NCBI RefSeq assembly: GCF_001949145.1
Contig: NW_019091658.1
Coordinates: 9,028 to 33,426 of the forward strand
Source: Acanthaster planci
Lineage: Eukaryota > Echinodermata > Asteroidea > Valvatida > Acanthasteridae
Length of the DNA stretch: 24,399 nt
Direction: 5' to 3'
Shown here: in pieces, positions 11,801 to 20,599 of the stretch
Position numbering within the stretch: the stretch's first letter is position 1
Layout: every line of letters starts with the position of its first letter
Translations under genes and position numbers: made by a program
Notes under the pieces: model-generated
The model's input: the letters and a program-made list of their open reading frames with translations, nothing else
Told to the model about the DNA's origin: nothing
Databases searched by the model: none

Positions 11801-14800
11801 TTCGTTCCGGAACTAAGGTGCAGCGAACGCTCATAAAATGACCTAGGAACAGATTTAACTGAGTGGTTCCCCTGCTTTTTTTGCAGACACGAGAAATGCC
11901 AGAGGGCAATGAAATGCAGAATTTTCTAATCAAGAAGCATATTAGTAAATGTACGAGTGTTTGTGGTACGGGACAAAGTGCAGGAAAGATTGTGGACTTG
12001 TTCAAGACTTACATATTCCGATGTGTAAGCCACAAGTTTGGACATAATCTCGTACTGGTCTCTCTCCGGTTGCAAAGCTTTATATTGACGGATTGATCTC
12101 ATCTTTGCAGATAGGAGAGCCATGACGGTGCTTTCACTGGCTGTTCCCTGCAAAGGAATGCAGATTATCTACTATTCTTCCTTATACTGTGTATGATGTT
12201 CATGGAATATACTTCTGATAAAAATCAATCCTTAAAATGACTCTAGAGCAAAGACTTGGTTTATTTTGTATTTTTCCCATTTCATATTGGTTTAAGATAG
12301 CACTACAAAAGCCATATGAAAACGCTTACGTATTAAACGATGACTGAAGTGAGAAATGCAAGTGTGAAAAGTCAGTAACTAAGAATTGAGATTTTCTCTA
12401 GAAAAACAAGCAAAGAAGCCGACATAGAGGGTAACACTGCAAAAGACAGTACATTCACCAAGAATAGATAACAAAACAATCAATTCCAACGGCCAGAACA
12501 GCACAAACAGCCCTCAACAAACAAACAGACAAACAAGAATAACAACCAGCTGAAATCCCAATTACACGACAAAGATTATAAGATGTTCCAAGTGACACAA
12601 AATTCAAAATCTAGGGCGATATGTGAATGACTGCGGGTTGAATAAGTTAAGACATCTTGTACAAAATAGAAGCCTGGCTATTGCTTGAGGTCGCCTGTTT
12701 TGATTTTGGAAGGAGGCAGAGACACTGGCCTAAAAATCTGAAAAATTCAAACTCGTTTTCATACATTTTTGGAAACTTCTATAAGGTGCCACTCATCCAG
12801 ACGCTGCAATTAAAAAATTAAAAAGCCTACCCCTCCTTATCTTTGGTCTTAATGCCCCCCCCCCAAATTGCCTATTTTTCGCTCGGGAGTGTAACCCTCT
12901 TTCAAGCGATTGCAAACATGGCATTCCTGTTATGGCCACGTATGTAGTAACACTATGCCTGCCAGACGTACACCGGTCTTTACTTAATGCTCTATTGTCA
13001 GCCCTTTGGTTCACTTTTATAGTGCTCAGTCAGTGTAACAATTATCCCTTATAAACGTTTAATACCGACAGACCAAAGTTCACGTTCAAAGATGTCGATG
13101 ACTAGTCTCTTTTCTGGAGATCAGTTGGTTACTGTAGCAGAAAGCCTTTAGGTTGGAGTCCTTAGTGGGGCCAAAAGGCACATTTAAATTGGGTATAGTA
13201 CCCAAGGCACTTTTACAAATTGGATGGATTGGAAACGAAACAGAGCTGTCCTTTAGTCAGAATGAGTTTGAAGTTTTGAAATTACAAATAAGGGTAAGAG
13301 AAAACGAAAAAGAAACAGAATTGAAACGGTTGGATTTTGAGCGAGAGAAAATGAATCCTGAATTGAAAAAGAAAAACCTATAGCTGCACAGGCAAATAGT
13401 CACTTCGTTTAAGCATAAATTTTGGCTCAATAGCTTAAGTGGCCAAAAGAACCCTGGACTACTTTGCTTCACAGTACGTTTGAGGGAAAAGCAAAAGATG
13501 TTTATTCCGCAAAGCTCAGAATACATTGGAATACTGTGATCAAAAGGTCATTGTGACTTTGCAAATTACTTTGTTAAACAGGTACCTCGTATTCTCAGTA
13601 AGAGAACAGAAAGAAAAACAAAGATTTCACTTGGGACCTAAAATTGTTCGTGTTATGACTTTGTATTGTCAGTGCGCTTCTAAATCAGTGTTCGACTGTG
13701 TAATGTTGTAAAGAAAAGAATTTGAAAGTTTACAAACTTGTGCCCGAATCTACAGGGAGAAATTCAGAAATATTGAATAGAGACCACGAAATAAGACGTA
13801 AGCGGAGTTTGCAAGAGAGAAATCCAATAAGTCTGATCGATGGCTTAATTCCGTAAACATAGGGAAAGTCTTTATGAATAATTGCTTTATCTCATGCTGC
13901 TAGGAGAGTTCAAAACGGTATTCCTAATCAAATTAAAATTCATTTGTACGCTAACTGGTTAAAAAAGCTCATTTTATTCTTCTACTCCAGAAATGGTTAA
14001 AATTTTCCTTCCATCCCACCATCTTTAATTATAACCCCAAACCCAAATTTTTACTCTTGGTAGGGGTCGATCAAATGTCAGTCAGTCAGAGAGGTGACTA
14101 TGGCGAAACTCTGGGGGATACCTTGGATGTAAGTATTTTTCAGGGAGGGGTAGGGGGAGCCAAAAGAAATCTGCCACTTATAGCTTTCAATTATTAAAAG
14201 ATTTTAAAAGAAGGTGTCTTGGGGGCAGGAAACTCCCATTCCCCCAACCCCCGTTACGCCAATGACAACAATCCATTGGGGTATTTCTATATAGATAATC
14301 ATGTATAAAGTCTAAACCTACGATAACATGGAATCGCTAACAATCGTGTACAAAGTCCACGTGCACATGTATACAATTAACTTAGTGTGTAATAGCTGAT
14401 CGGAAAAATGATTCTGGTGTAATATGTTCATCCATCACGGTTAGAGGTCAGGGGAGACAGGGGCTTGTTGTTACAAAGTACACAATTTACATCATATCTC
14501 CAAAAGCAAGCAAAACAATAATTGGATTTGGGCTCAGGCCCAAGCCTTAAGGGGAACATCTTTCTCTTTTTGGAAATGGACTATGTCTCATAAAATGCAT
14601 TTTTTTATTTACTGTATTGCTCCCAATCCTTACCTTTTTTATGTAATAGACTATATCTTAATGTCTTTCTATCGTGTGAGCATAATTGTATATACGTATC
14701 TAAGTGTTTTATTGTATTAGTAACGAGGGCCTCTATGGAAAGCAGTATTGTCACTGATCGGAGTATACCCTCATTAAATAAAACTTAAATACATAAATTA

Positions 14801-16063
14801 AAAGAAAAGCAATCAATTTATTTGCCAAATATTACTTTTCAATTGCCAAAGAAAAACTGCTTTTAAACATTTGATTCGTTATAATATTTAAGGATTTGTA
14901 ATCACTTTTATGTGAAAACAAATGTCAAATAATAAGTATGTATTTTGAAAACACATTATCATCTGATAGACAAGAAACCCAGCGACATTATTTCTTTTCA
15001 GTCTCTTCTCTTATGCAATGCTCTCGTTTTTAGTTGGTCGTATTTAAGTGTTGTTTGTATGCCTATTTCTGTTCGTTTAGTTGCACGTATGTTCACCCTG
15101 CACTGCCTGTGTATCCATTTTGTTGGGCGGCGCATGACAGGGGTAGCCATAATCCGGTCCTGTCTCCCGCGACTTCAAATTTTGATCAAAAGAGGTAGCG
15201 GTGGAGAGCCGCAGCCAGTGTTTGATACTTGTGCATGCCGTAGTCTCAAATGGAAACGCTGAACCGTGTTGCCAACATAGAGTACAACATAAACCGTTGA
15301 AATTATTTCTTGTTGGGGTTTTCCTGAAGATACACCCCACATTTATATTTGCAATGGACGTTAGTAATGAAACACATGCCAAAAGTTAAAAAAAATTAAA
15401 GTGACATTGAGCCATTTTATGCAACATCGTCATTAGAAGCCAGTATCGATCCTGGACATATTATAAACTGATTTTTATCGACACCATTTAAACTCTACTA
15501 AAGTCTACACTATTCGAACATCAACTGGACATTCGGTTACGCAATAAATCGCTGTGACAGAATAAAATCACAGCGAACCAGATTTTTCAGTTCGCGAATC
15601 TCGCTTTAAACACCTGTCTAAGCTAATGACCTTCAGGATGACCTTTAGTTCAATGCTTGCTTCATAATCATACGTTTCTCATTCTTGTGAAAACCCCGGT
15701 GGCAAGAATGTATTGATTTGTTTTACAGGGAGAGAGGGAATAAACGAATTTTCAGTGCACGGAAAAGGCTACTGTATATTCAACTACAAAGGATCATTGA
15801 ATAACATAATAATTCCATCAGACGTCTCGTTTCCACCACAGAAGCTCCCTGGCGTTCAGTGTATTGACCCTGAACAATAAGCAGAACTGAGTTGAGGAAG
15901 GAAACATACGTGAGTGGATCTGTAGCCTATAATTATTGCAACACTCCTCCTTATACCTTTTCATTATTTTCATTTCATTATTGTCCAATTACAGATATTA
16001 ACACTATGAAAGTGGTTCTTAACCAACCAACCAACCAACCAACCAACCAACCAACCAACCAAC

Positions 16064-16107
<44 letters not shown>

Positions 16108-18992
16108 TTGCACATACATCATACATCTTTTCGCATCAAAAACAATCTGGTTCATCACCATTAGATCGTGAATGCATGAATTATTTATGTTTGTTTGCTA
16201 ATTGATAACAAATGGCCTCCATCGTGTAATTAGTGGGACAACGATTATCTGTGCTACTCCGGTGCTTCCAATATCTGAAGCGTTAAAAACGCAATTAGGC
16301 CCTATTGATGTAATATGAAATAGCCTACCTAGCTCTGAGCGTCATGTCGACTTGGATGAAACGTAATGAGGAGTCAAACTGAATCTACATACTTGGGCGG
16401 TTGAACTTCGAAAAAAATGACACTAATGCTTTACAAGCTGTTGTTTAGGGAACTGATGGTAGACATGCTTGGCACTTACTCTCCTCGTTGATGTAATTAA
16501 CACGTATCCCAAAATTAACGGCCCCTTTCCAAGCTAACCATATACGTCTTGCGTAATGGACTTACCTGAATAACTCCGCCACCTTGACCTCCCTCAGTGC
16601 ATGAGAGAAATGAATCAGGAAGACGAAGCATCTTTCCCAGCCAGTCTAAAGTTACCATCTCGAGCTCAGTACATGCTGGACTGCTGATCTACACAAACAA
16701 GGTACCAAGAATTATTGAAATTGAATAGAAATCAATCATAACTTGCAGTGACTGATGGGAAGAGGTGAGCCCAAGAGAGTGTAAAACCGTTCAGGTTTGA
16801 AGATTTCCGCATCATATTCGTACATGAGCATAAAAGGCACCGTGTGAAGTTAATATACCATGGCTCTAAACGATTCGATTAAAACTTGATAAATACAAAT
16901 GGTGGCTCCATTTAAGGTACAAATTGTGACAACTCATCTTATTATTCAGATGTTTCTTTTTGTTTACTATAATGTAACAACTACAATTGTCCACTCGAAC
17001 AGTATTTTCGCATACATCCGTAGTGCACATTTTAATAATGATCAAAGCACAAACCCTTTTGAAGCTGAAAGCAAGGCAGCAACCGAGGTCGAAATTTCGG
17101 GAGAAAGAAACAAGGTCCAAACCGATCGGTTTGCTTTGTCCCCCCGGGGGATCCTGGAGGCCTAACAGCTGCGGTATTCTGTGCACTGTATCTTTGCAAA
17201 TAGCCACAAGGAGTGTGGGTGTCTTACCCAGCTGAATCCAATACATCCTATGGCATCAGACAACATGTCGCCAAGGATAGCAGCGTACGAATTACCAGTA
17301 GGGAAGTAGGAATGGAAATGTGGAGAATGCCAGTGTGTTACCTGTTACGGAAACGAAATAGCCAAGAAGCAGAGAGTAACGATGATTCACAACAGTGCTA
17401 AGATAAAGTAAATACATTTCTAATACAAAACAAAATATTCATATTAATACTTGACTTGGGCAGTCGAGATGGAGAGGGACAAACGATAAAAAATGGAGCA
17501 ACTTGAAACATTAAAGATCAATGAAATAACGTACTTAAAAATTTGTGTGTTCCAGCAAAAATCCGTAGAAAAGCTGAAAGATGGAGTGGAACATGGTTGG
17601 AAGGGATAATGACGTCCGTTCACGATAATGACGTCTGTGTGTTTTTCGTTGTCATTTGCTGTTTTATAACAAGGATGAAGTTGGTCGAGATATGAGCAAA
17701 GGATTAGCAACGACACACGAAAATCAAATGCATTGTGATATTCCATACAAGAAAATATTCGAATTCAAATGTGCGTTTTGTACATTCATTTAAATAAAAG
17801 TGGGCATACGGTAAAATGAGGTAGAAACTTGTAAACATTAACAGTCAATGAACACTTATTAATTACGTGTTCTGAGAAAAACCACCGCTTATTTTAAGGA
17901 CAGACAAAGTTGACGTATTGTTAAGGAACATATTATTTGCATGGGTGTCGCAAGGGGGAGAACAGGGGGAATTTTAAAAAGGAGAAAAAATGGACAAAAC
18001 GGGAAAAAGGGACGAAAATCACCAATCTCACAGAAAATATCTCGGAATTGACACCTTGCACCGTTTCTTGATTTGCTACTGATAATGCCCCCCTGAAAAA
18101 TCCTGGCAACGCCCACAATGACACGTATAAAAGCCTGTTCACGATTGAGCGTTTTTACTTTTCACTGTTTGTTTATGTCAAGTAGAATTATCTGAAACTA
18201 ATACAAGTGATGGCATGACACATGTAAATTCGTTCTAAAACCCAGGAGCATGAGGATCGCACAACTAAAATCTTGTTTATACAAAAAAAGGTATAACTTG
18301 AACTCCATTGTGTCACACAGCAATGCTGCACTCATTCTTTATGTGGGGCCTTCGTCATGGTGTCTTTTACGCTTGTTTTTGAATCACTCGAAATCACTCA
18401 TTAACTACACGGGAACCAGGACTTAATCAGGCCATCTGTTGTACCGGGTGTTGCCAGCGCACATCGTCAAGCAATATGGCTTCGTTTTGTCGGCTTAATG
18501 AACACAGAGTCTCCCAAGAGGAAATTAAAAGAGCTAGCATATTGACATTATGACGTCAAAAGCCTGTCATGTGTTATTTCATCCCTTTACAGGGTTACAG
18601 TGGCTATTTGGATTCTTAAAGAAGAGTAAAAGGACACAAGGAAAAAAATGAAGCTCGTACAGACATAAATGAATCTCAAAGAGACATTGAAGTAAAAACT
18701 ACAGCAACTCAACAATTTTTTACATCTACTCAGACCATCAGATGATATTTTACAAGGAATGGAGCATGCTTAATTTCTGGACACTTACTCCTGGCATAAT
18801 GATCCGTTCGATATCTGCGAAGACATCTTGCCATTTGTCAGGATAGTGTGGGGCTTCCTCAGGTATCAGCTTTCGCAGGTACCCCGGTTCAACTTGAGAG
18901 AGCGGTGGACGATCGGCAATATTGTCCAGATAATCTGCAATATAATCCACCATCTCTTTGCCCCACTGGCGGAAATCCGCAGAATTTGTCAT
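5632..18992 (-). CDS. DDC: Aromatic-L-amino-acid decarboxylase (AADC/DDC-like), complete 11-coding-exon gene
   Basis: Joined exons, minus strand: 18992-18789, 17341-17228, 16688-16566, 12147-12013, 11188-11045, 9795-9729, 9404-9310, 7752-7594, 7129-7031, 6388-6287, 5850-5632, giving about 486 residues against 480 in human DDC. The family decarboxylates L-DOPA and 5-hydroxytryptophan to dopamine and serotonin using pyridoxal phosphate, as a cytosolic homodimer. Visible landmarks, in this protein's numbering: N-terminal swap helices (1-68, ending in IIMPG), VTHWHSP (69-75), the YFPT substrate-pocket segment (80-83), SPACTELE (109-116), AHSS with H194, DAAYAG with D273, NPHKW with K305, loop Y334, and [12 protein letters not shown] with G354. 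H194, Y334 and G354 argue for a true aromatic decarboxylase rather than an aldehyde synthase, histidine decarboxylase or insect-type tyrosine decarboxylase. The start is the first in-frame ATG in the exon. No stop or frameshift interrupts it. Exact substrate preference is inferred from homology. Confidence 0.95.
6177..6214. repeat. Short A/T-rich inverted repeat
   Basis: Arms ATTACTTTGATATAT (6177-6191) and its near reverse complement (6200-6214) differ at one position and are separated by 8 bases. It would fold into a hairpin in AADC intron 10. Function is unknown; it may be the end of a small A/T-rich element. Confidence 0.6.
6287..6388 (-). CDS. DDC: AADC exon 10 (residues 381-414)
   Basis: 34 codons between TTCACAG and GTCAGT, phase 0. 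It encodes [15 protein letters not shown] and ends LGLVCFRLK. It belongs to the C-terminal small domain; LGLVCFRLK is almost invariant in DDC proteins. Confidence 0.96.
7031..7129 (-). CDS. DDC: AADC exon 9 (residues 348-380)
   Basis: 33 codons after TTCTAG, phase 0, with a non-consensus donor GTCAGA. It encodes [20 protein letters not shown] and ends EHIRK. The motif PLGRRFRS carries G354; human histidine decarboxylase and insect tyrosine decarboxylases have serine here, and this position is known to affect substrate choice. Glycine favours DOPA/5-HTP. Confidence 0.95.
7594..7752 (-). CDS. DDC: AADC exon 8: PLP-lysine exon (residues 295-347)
   Basis: 53 codons, phase 0, donor GTGAGT. It begins [12 protein letters not shown], in which K305 forms the internal aldimine with [11 protein letters not shown] follows, then the mobile catalytic loop [12 protein letters not shown] with Y334 (human Y332; phenylalanine in aldehyde-synthase relatives). 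After the lysine the sequence reads WMRV where human has WLLV, so arginine R308 replaces leucine. The loop is two residues shorter than in human. The acceptor is TTTTGAAG; a second AG lies 7 nt further in but would break the frame. Confidence 0.96.
7932..9110 (-). mobile_element. 5'-truncated, degenerate non-LTR retrotransposon (CR1/L2-like LINE), reverse transcriptase and 3' end
   Basis: Reading the minus strand, three broken frames follow the order of a LINE reverse transcriptase. At 9077-8733 are [18 protein letters not shown] and the palm motif as YAGD instead of YADD, followed by [13 protein letters not shown] shift then gives [10 protein letters not shown] and, at 8661-8464, [10 protein letters not shown]. 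At 8516-8301 are [11 protein letters not shown] and HPLNPF from the C-terminal domain. A 3' UTR ends near 7935 in CAATAAAGTATCTTG with TTGAACC/TTGAATC copies, the usual LINE tail. The palm aspartate is lost and several frameshifts exist, so it is a dead copy. It lies in AADC intron 7 in the same direction as the gene. Clade assignment is from memory of motif style, not alignment. Confidence 0.85.
9310..9404 (-). CDS. DDC: AADC exon 7 (residues 263-294)
   Basis: 95 nt after TTTGTAG. It completes the Cys codon (T/GT), then encodes [15 protein letters not shown] through [13 protein letters not shown]273 pairs with the PLP pyridine nitrogen (human D271). The donor, GTTTGT, is weaker than most others in the gene. 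The following intron (7753-9309) carries a sense-oriented LINE relic. Confidence 0.95.
9729..9795 (-). CDS. DDC: AADC exon 6 (residues 241-262 plus first base of codon 263)
   Basis: 67 nt between TTTCAG and GTGAGT. It encodes [18 protein letters not shown] and on to GPI, then donates the T of a split Cys codon, making this the only phase 1 intron of the gene. T248 corresponds to human T246, close to the cofactor. The small exon and split codon match the expected GPIC junction seen in DDC proteins. Confidence 0.95.
10000..10120. repeat. G/T-rich simple repeat, GGTGT-type
   Basis: About 120 bp on the + strand is almost entirely G and T, built from GTGTGG and GGGTTG-like words with occasional C or A. 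It lies in AADC intron 5, so the pre-mRNA would carry the C/A-rich complement. G-runs of 3-6 could form G-quadruplexes on the + strand. Confidence 0.85.
11045..11188 (-). CDS. DDC: AADC exon 5 (residues 193-240)
   Basis: 48 codons between TTGGCAG and GTGAGT, phase 0. It begins [12 protein letters not shown] and ends GLIPAF. H194 corresponds to human H192, which stacks on the PLP ring; in insect aldehyde-synthase relatives this residue is asparagine, so histidine supports decarboxylase chemistry. Confidence 0.96.
12013..12147 (-). CDS. DDC: AADC exon 4 (residues 148-192)
   Basis: 45 codons between TTTGCAG and GTAAGT, phase 0. It encodes [15 protein letters not shown], which forms part of the PLP phosphate-binding region, and ends in KLVAYTSEY. 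It has the same length as the corresponding human segment. The preceding intron (12148-16565, about 4.4 kb) is the longest in the gene and contains the gag relic, a LINE tail and the compound microsatellite. Confidence 0.96.
13092..13975 (+). mobile_element. Degenerate Ty3/gypsy-type gag relic
   Basis: Broken frames on the + strand follow the gag of retroelements common in fish and marine invertebrates: [19 protein letters not shown] at 13092, then ALLQIGW and an acidic/basic helix ([11 protein letters not shown], 13153-13383), then [20 protein letters not shown] at 13440, YKLVPES near 13725, YREKFRNIE from 13751, and [13 protein letters not shown] near 13800, with [10 protein letters not shown] near 13930. 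Stops and frameshifts separate these blocks. Between the block at 13440-13525 and the one at about 13700, roughly 170 bp does not fit gag. No protease, RT, integrase or LTR was recognised nearby. It is antisense to AADC, in intron 3. Confidence 0.75.
14560..14792 (+). mobile_element. Probable LINE 3' tail (untranslated remnant)
   Basis: The stretch runs through T-rich sequence into a block with GGGCCTCTATGGAAAGCAGT, then GTATACCCTC and ATTAAATAAA. This order (GGGCC, TGGAAA, ACCCT, AATAAA) resembles the 3' ends of LINEs in invertebrate genomes. No reverse transcriptase frame precedes it. It sits just after the gag relic inside AADC intron 3. The call rests on motif resemblance alone. Confidence 0.4.
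16019..16107. repeat. Compound microsatellite (AACC)n followed by (AATC)n
   Basis: About twelve AACC units pass directly into about ten AATC units, with no interruption. The boundary at about 16068 reflects a single C-to-T unit change that then spread. It is in AADC intron 3. Confidence 0.95.
16566..16688 (-). CDS. DDC: AADC exon 3 (residues 107-147)
   Basis: 41 codons after acceptor GTGTAG, ending at donor GTAAGT, phase 0. It encodes [10 protein letters not shown], then LDWLGKML and a glycine-rich [17 protein letters not shown] and GGGVIQ are family hallmarks. The insert before GGG is one residue longer than in human DDC, so residue numbers run two ahead of human from here until the mobile loop. 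Confidence 0.96.
17228..17341 (-). CDS. DDC: AADC exon 2 (residues 69-106)
   Basis: 38 codons, phase 0 on both sides, flanked by CAG and GTAAGA. It encodes [18 protein letters not shown] and runs to GCIGFSW. This segment lines the substrate pocket: W72, Y80, F81, I102 and F104 correspond to human W71, Y79, F80, I101 and F103. The PHFH motif resembles tyrosine and histidine decarboxylases more than the vertebrate DDC PYFF. An alanine (A88) replaces the proline that usually follows the SY/SF dipeptide. Confidence 0.95.
17942..18115. mobile_element. MITE-like repeat with imperfect terminal inverted repeats
   Basis: The left end TGGGTGTCGCAAGG and the reverse complement of the right end, TGGGCGTTGCCAGG, agree at 11 of 14 positions, enclosing about 174 bp. 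Both ends continue into G-rich or C-rich runs. Translated on the minus strand the right end gives GVARIFQGG, a spurious peptide I associate with repeats in invertebrate gene predictions. It has no coding capacity, and no clear target-site duplication was seen. It lies in AADC intron 1. Confidence 0.5.
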
Positions 18993-19030
18993 GATGATTG
19001 TTGTAGTATATGAAGCAGTCTCTAGAGCCT
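18789..19030 (-). CDS. DDC: AADC exon 1 (start codon; residues 1-68 plus part of 5' UTR)
   Basis: Coding part is 18992-18789, beginning [14 protein letters not shown] and ending IERIIMPG, followed by a strong donor GTAAGT. It matches the N-terminal domain-swap segment of AADCs (compare FRRRGKEMVDY in human), including VEPGYLR. Upstream of the ATG a pyrimidine-rich run ends in TCAG at about 19031, so 19030-18993 is best read as 5' UTR of the same exon and a separate non-coding first exon probably lies further upstream, as in vertebrate DDC. The frame stays open upstream of the ATG but holds no other ATG. The acceptor position is inferred; the coding part is secure. Confidence 0.93.
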
Positions 19031-19184
19031 CTGATTTCAAAGAAAAGATATAGGATACAAGATTTGGTCTAGCCTCCAGGACAACTGTCTTGCTACCTTA
19101 GTTTTCTTGGCCAGTTAAAGAGCTTTTCCAGTCATTCTTGTCACACAAACACACAGCATTCTATATTGCTCCATAATTATTTAT

Positions 19185-19260
19185 GGCTTAAAAAATATTT
19201 AAATATTTAAAAATATTGAAATATATAAAAATGCTTTAAATATTTAACTTTATCAAATCG
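19185..19260. repeat. A/T-rich low-complexity stretch
   Basis: Overlapping AAATATTTAAA palindromes and poly-A/T runs fill the stretch just upstream of AADC exon 1. It could act as a spacer in the first intron of the transcript; nothing more can be said. Confidence 0.7.
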
Positions 19261-20032
19261 CTTTACGATATGATTGTTGATCAAAAATCAAAAATGGACT
19301 ATTTCTTAAGGTCCTTATAACCCACTTGATACAGGAGCCCCATACACAGCCCCATAGCTTTTTCAGGTCGTTTAAACATAGAAGAGGGTTTCGCAAATAG
19401 CTAAATATGATGGGGGGGGTACGATCCAGGGCTTAAAAATGGCAACCAGAACTACTGAAAGTTTAGATTTAAATAGACTGTATTATAAAGACAGAGCACT
19501 CTACTTAACAAAAAAATGAAAAAGCTACAAAGATTAATACCCCGCGGAGAGACAACAAAATCATTCAAACAGTTATGAACCGTCAAAGTGCAGTTCCACA
19601 AAGTGTGCGTTGGGTAAAGAAAATCACAAGTTTTCAGTTTCTTTGCCACATTATACCAATAGCTAAGTGACTGAAATCATCCGTTTGGTTGGCTTCTGAA
19701 ACCATCAGACCAAAAGAGTATTTAATCGGTATGATAATGAACCTGTAAATCGGTCTGTGTATGATGTATGTGTGATATAAAAACCCGTGCTCAGGTCAAC
19801 ATGGGGCACCTACTACGAAATATCTCCAAGCTGCAACACAGTAAACATGTATCTTATAAAGATATGCCACCTACTTTTCTCGTGGAAAAATCCGCTGACT
19901 TGCCAGTAGTTCTAGAGATCAACCTTGTCTCGACACACTGAGTGGTGTGGTCGTGACGTTTTCTGTTGAAACTATTTGGTCGGTGATGATGCACCACCGT
20001 AAGAGCTCGACACCAGCAGCACTGACGGAGTT

Positions 20033-20058
20033 GCTCCGCCCTCGCTGCACCGACCAAT
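20033..20058 (-). promoter_or_regulatory. Candidate AADC promoter elements (GC box and CCAAT)
   Basis: On the gene's strand, ATTGG (reverse of CCAAT, 20054-20058) is followed by GGGCGGAGC (20041-20033), spaced as in many animal promoters. The site is about 1 kb upstream of exon 1, where a non-coding first exon is expected. A possible donor, AAAAGTAGGT, occurs near 19875, so a first exon of roughly 19875-20010 is conceivable. All of this is inferred from short motifs. Confidence 0.3.
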
Positions 20059-20310
20059 AAAAAGCGCCTACAACAAGATCAAAAGTCACATGTTGCACCG
20101 TAAATCACTGTTCGTGACATGATCATTATGTGTCGATGGAGTGCATGGGTGAATTGTGTTGACATTCTGAAGACTGGCAGATGCTGAAAATGTTATTATC
20201 AGCGTCCTGGTGTCTGATACGGAGCTCTGGAAGTGCCATCTGACTTGTTGAGAACTTGACATTTTTTTCTCAATTTTACAACATAATAAAGGCAAGACGT
20301 TACTATCCTG

Positions 20311-20572
20311 AGATAATTCATCATGGGATGACGACATCCTTAGATAATTTATTCCGTGACGACAACATCCAGCAAGTGTGATGTCTGCCCTTTTATGATG
20401 TCGTCATCCCATGCTAAATTATTTCAGGATGTCGTCATCCAATTGTTTGTTCGATGTCGTCTTCCCATGATAAATTACCCCAAGGATGTCGCCATCCAAA
20501 TTTATGATGTCGTCATCTCGAGATAAATTAGCTCAGGTTGTGAACAGCTTGCCTATATCATGTCGTTATCCC
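20311..20572. repeat. Direct and inverted array of GATGTCGTCATCC-type motif
   Basis: Copies at 20397, 20428, 20453, 20485, 20506 and 20559 read GATGTCGTCATCC or a close variant on the + strand, while those at 20326 and 20358 are in the opposite direction. Several are followed by CATGATAAATTA and CTCAG-like sequence, so the unit is about 30 bp. The inverted copies at the left make the array partly self-complementary. It is upstream of the AADC gene. It could be a fold-back element or a minisatellite. Confidence 0.8.
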
Positions 20573-20599
20573 AAGAAACAATATATCAGGATTTCAACA

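Noticed and set aside
5632-18992. Gene as histidine decarboxylase or insect-type tyrosine decarboxylase
   Set aside because: HDC has NPSKW and PLSRRFRS and insect TDC has NPNKW and PLSRRFRS; this protein has NPHKW and PLGRRFRS, together with NFDCSAMW typical of DDC. A mixed substrate range is not excluded.
5632-18992. Processed pseudogene
   Set aside because: It has ten introns with GT-AG ends, no stops and full length, so it is neither retroposed nor visibly decayed.
20311-20572. CRISPR array
   Set aside because: Spacers are not unique or regular, two copies are inverted, and the setting is a eukaryotic genome with no cas genes.
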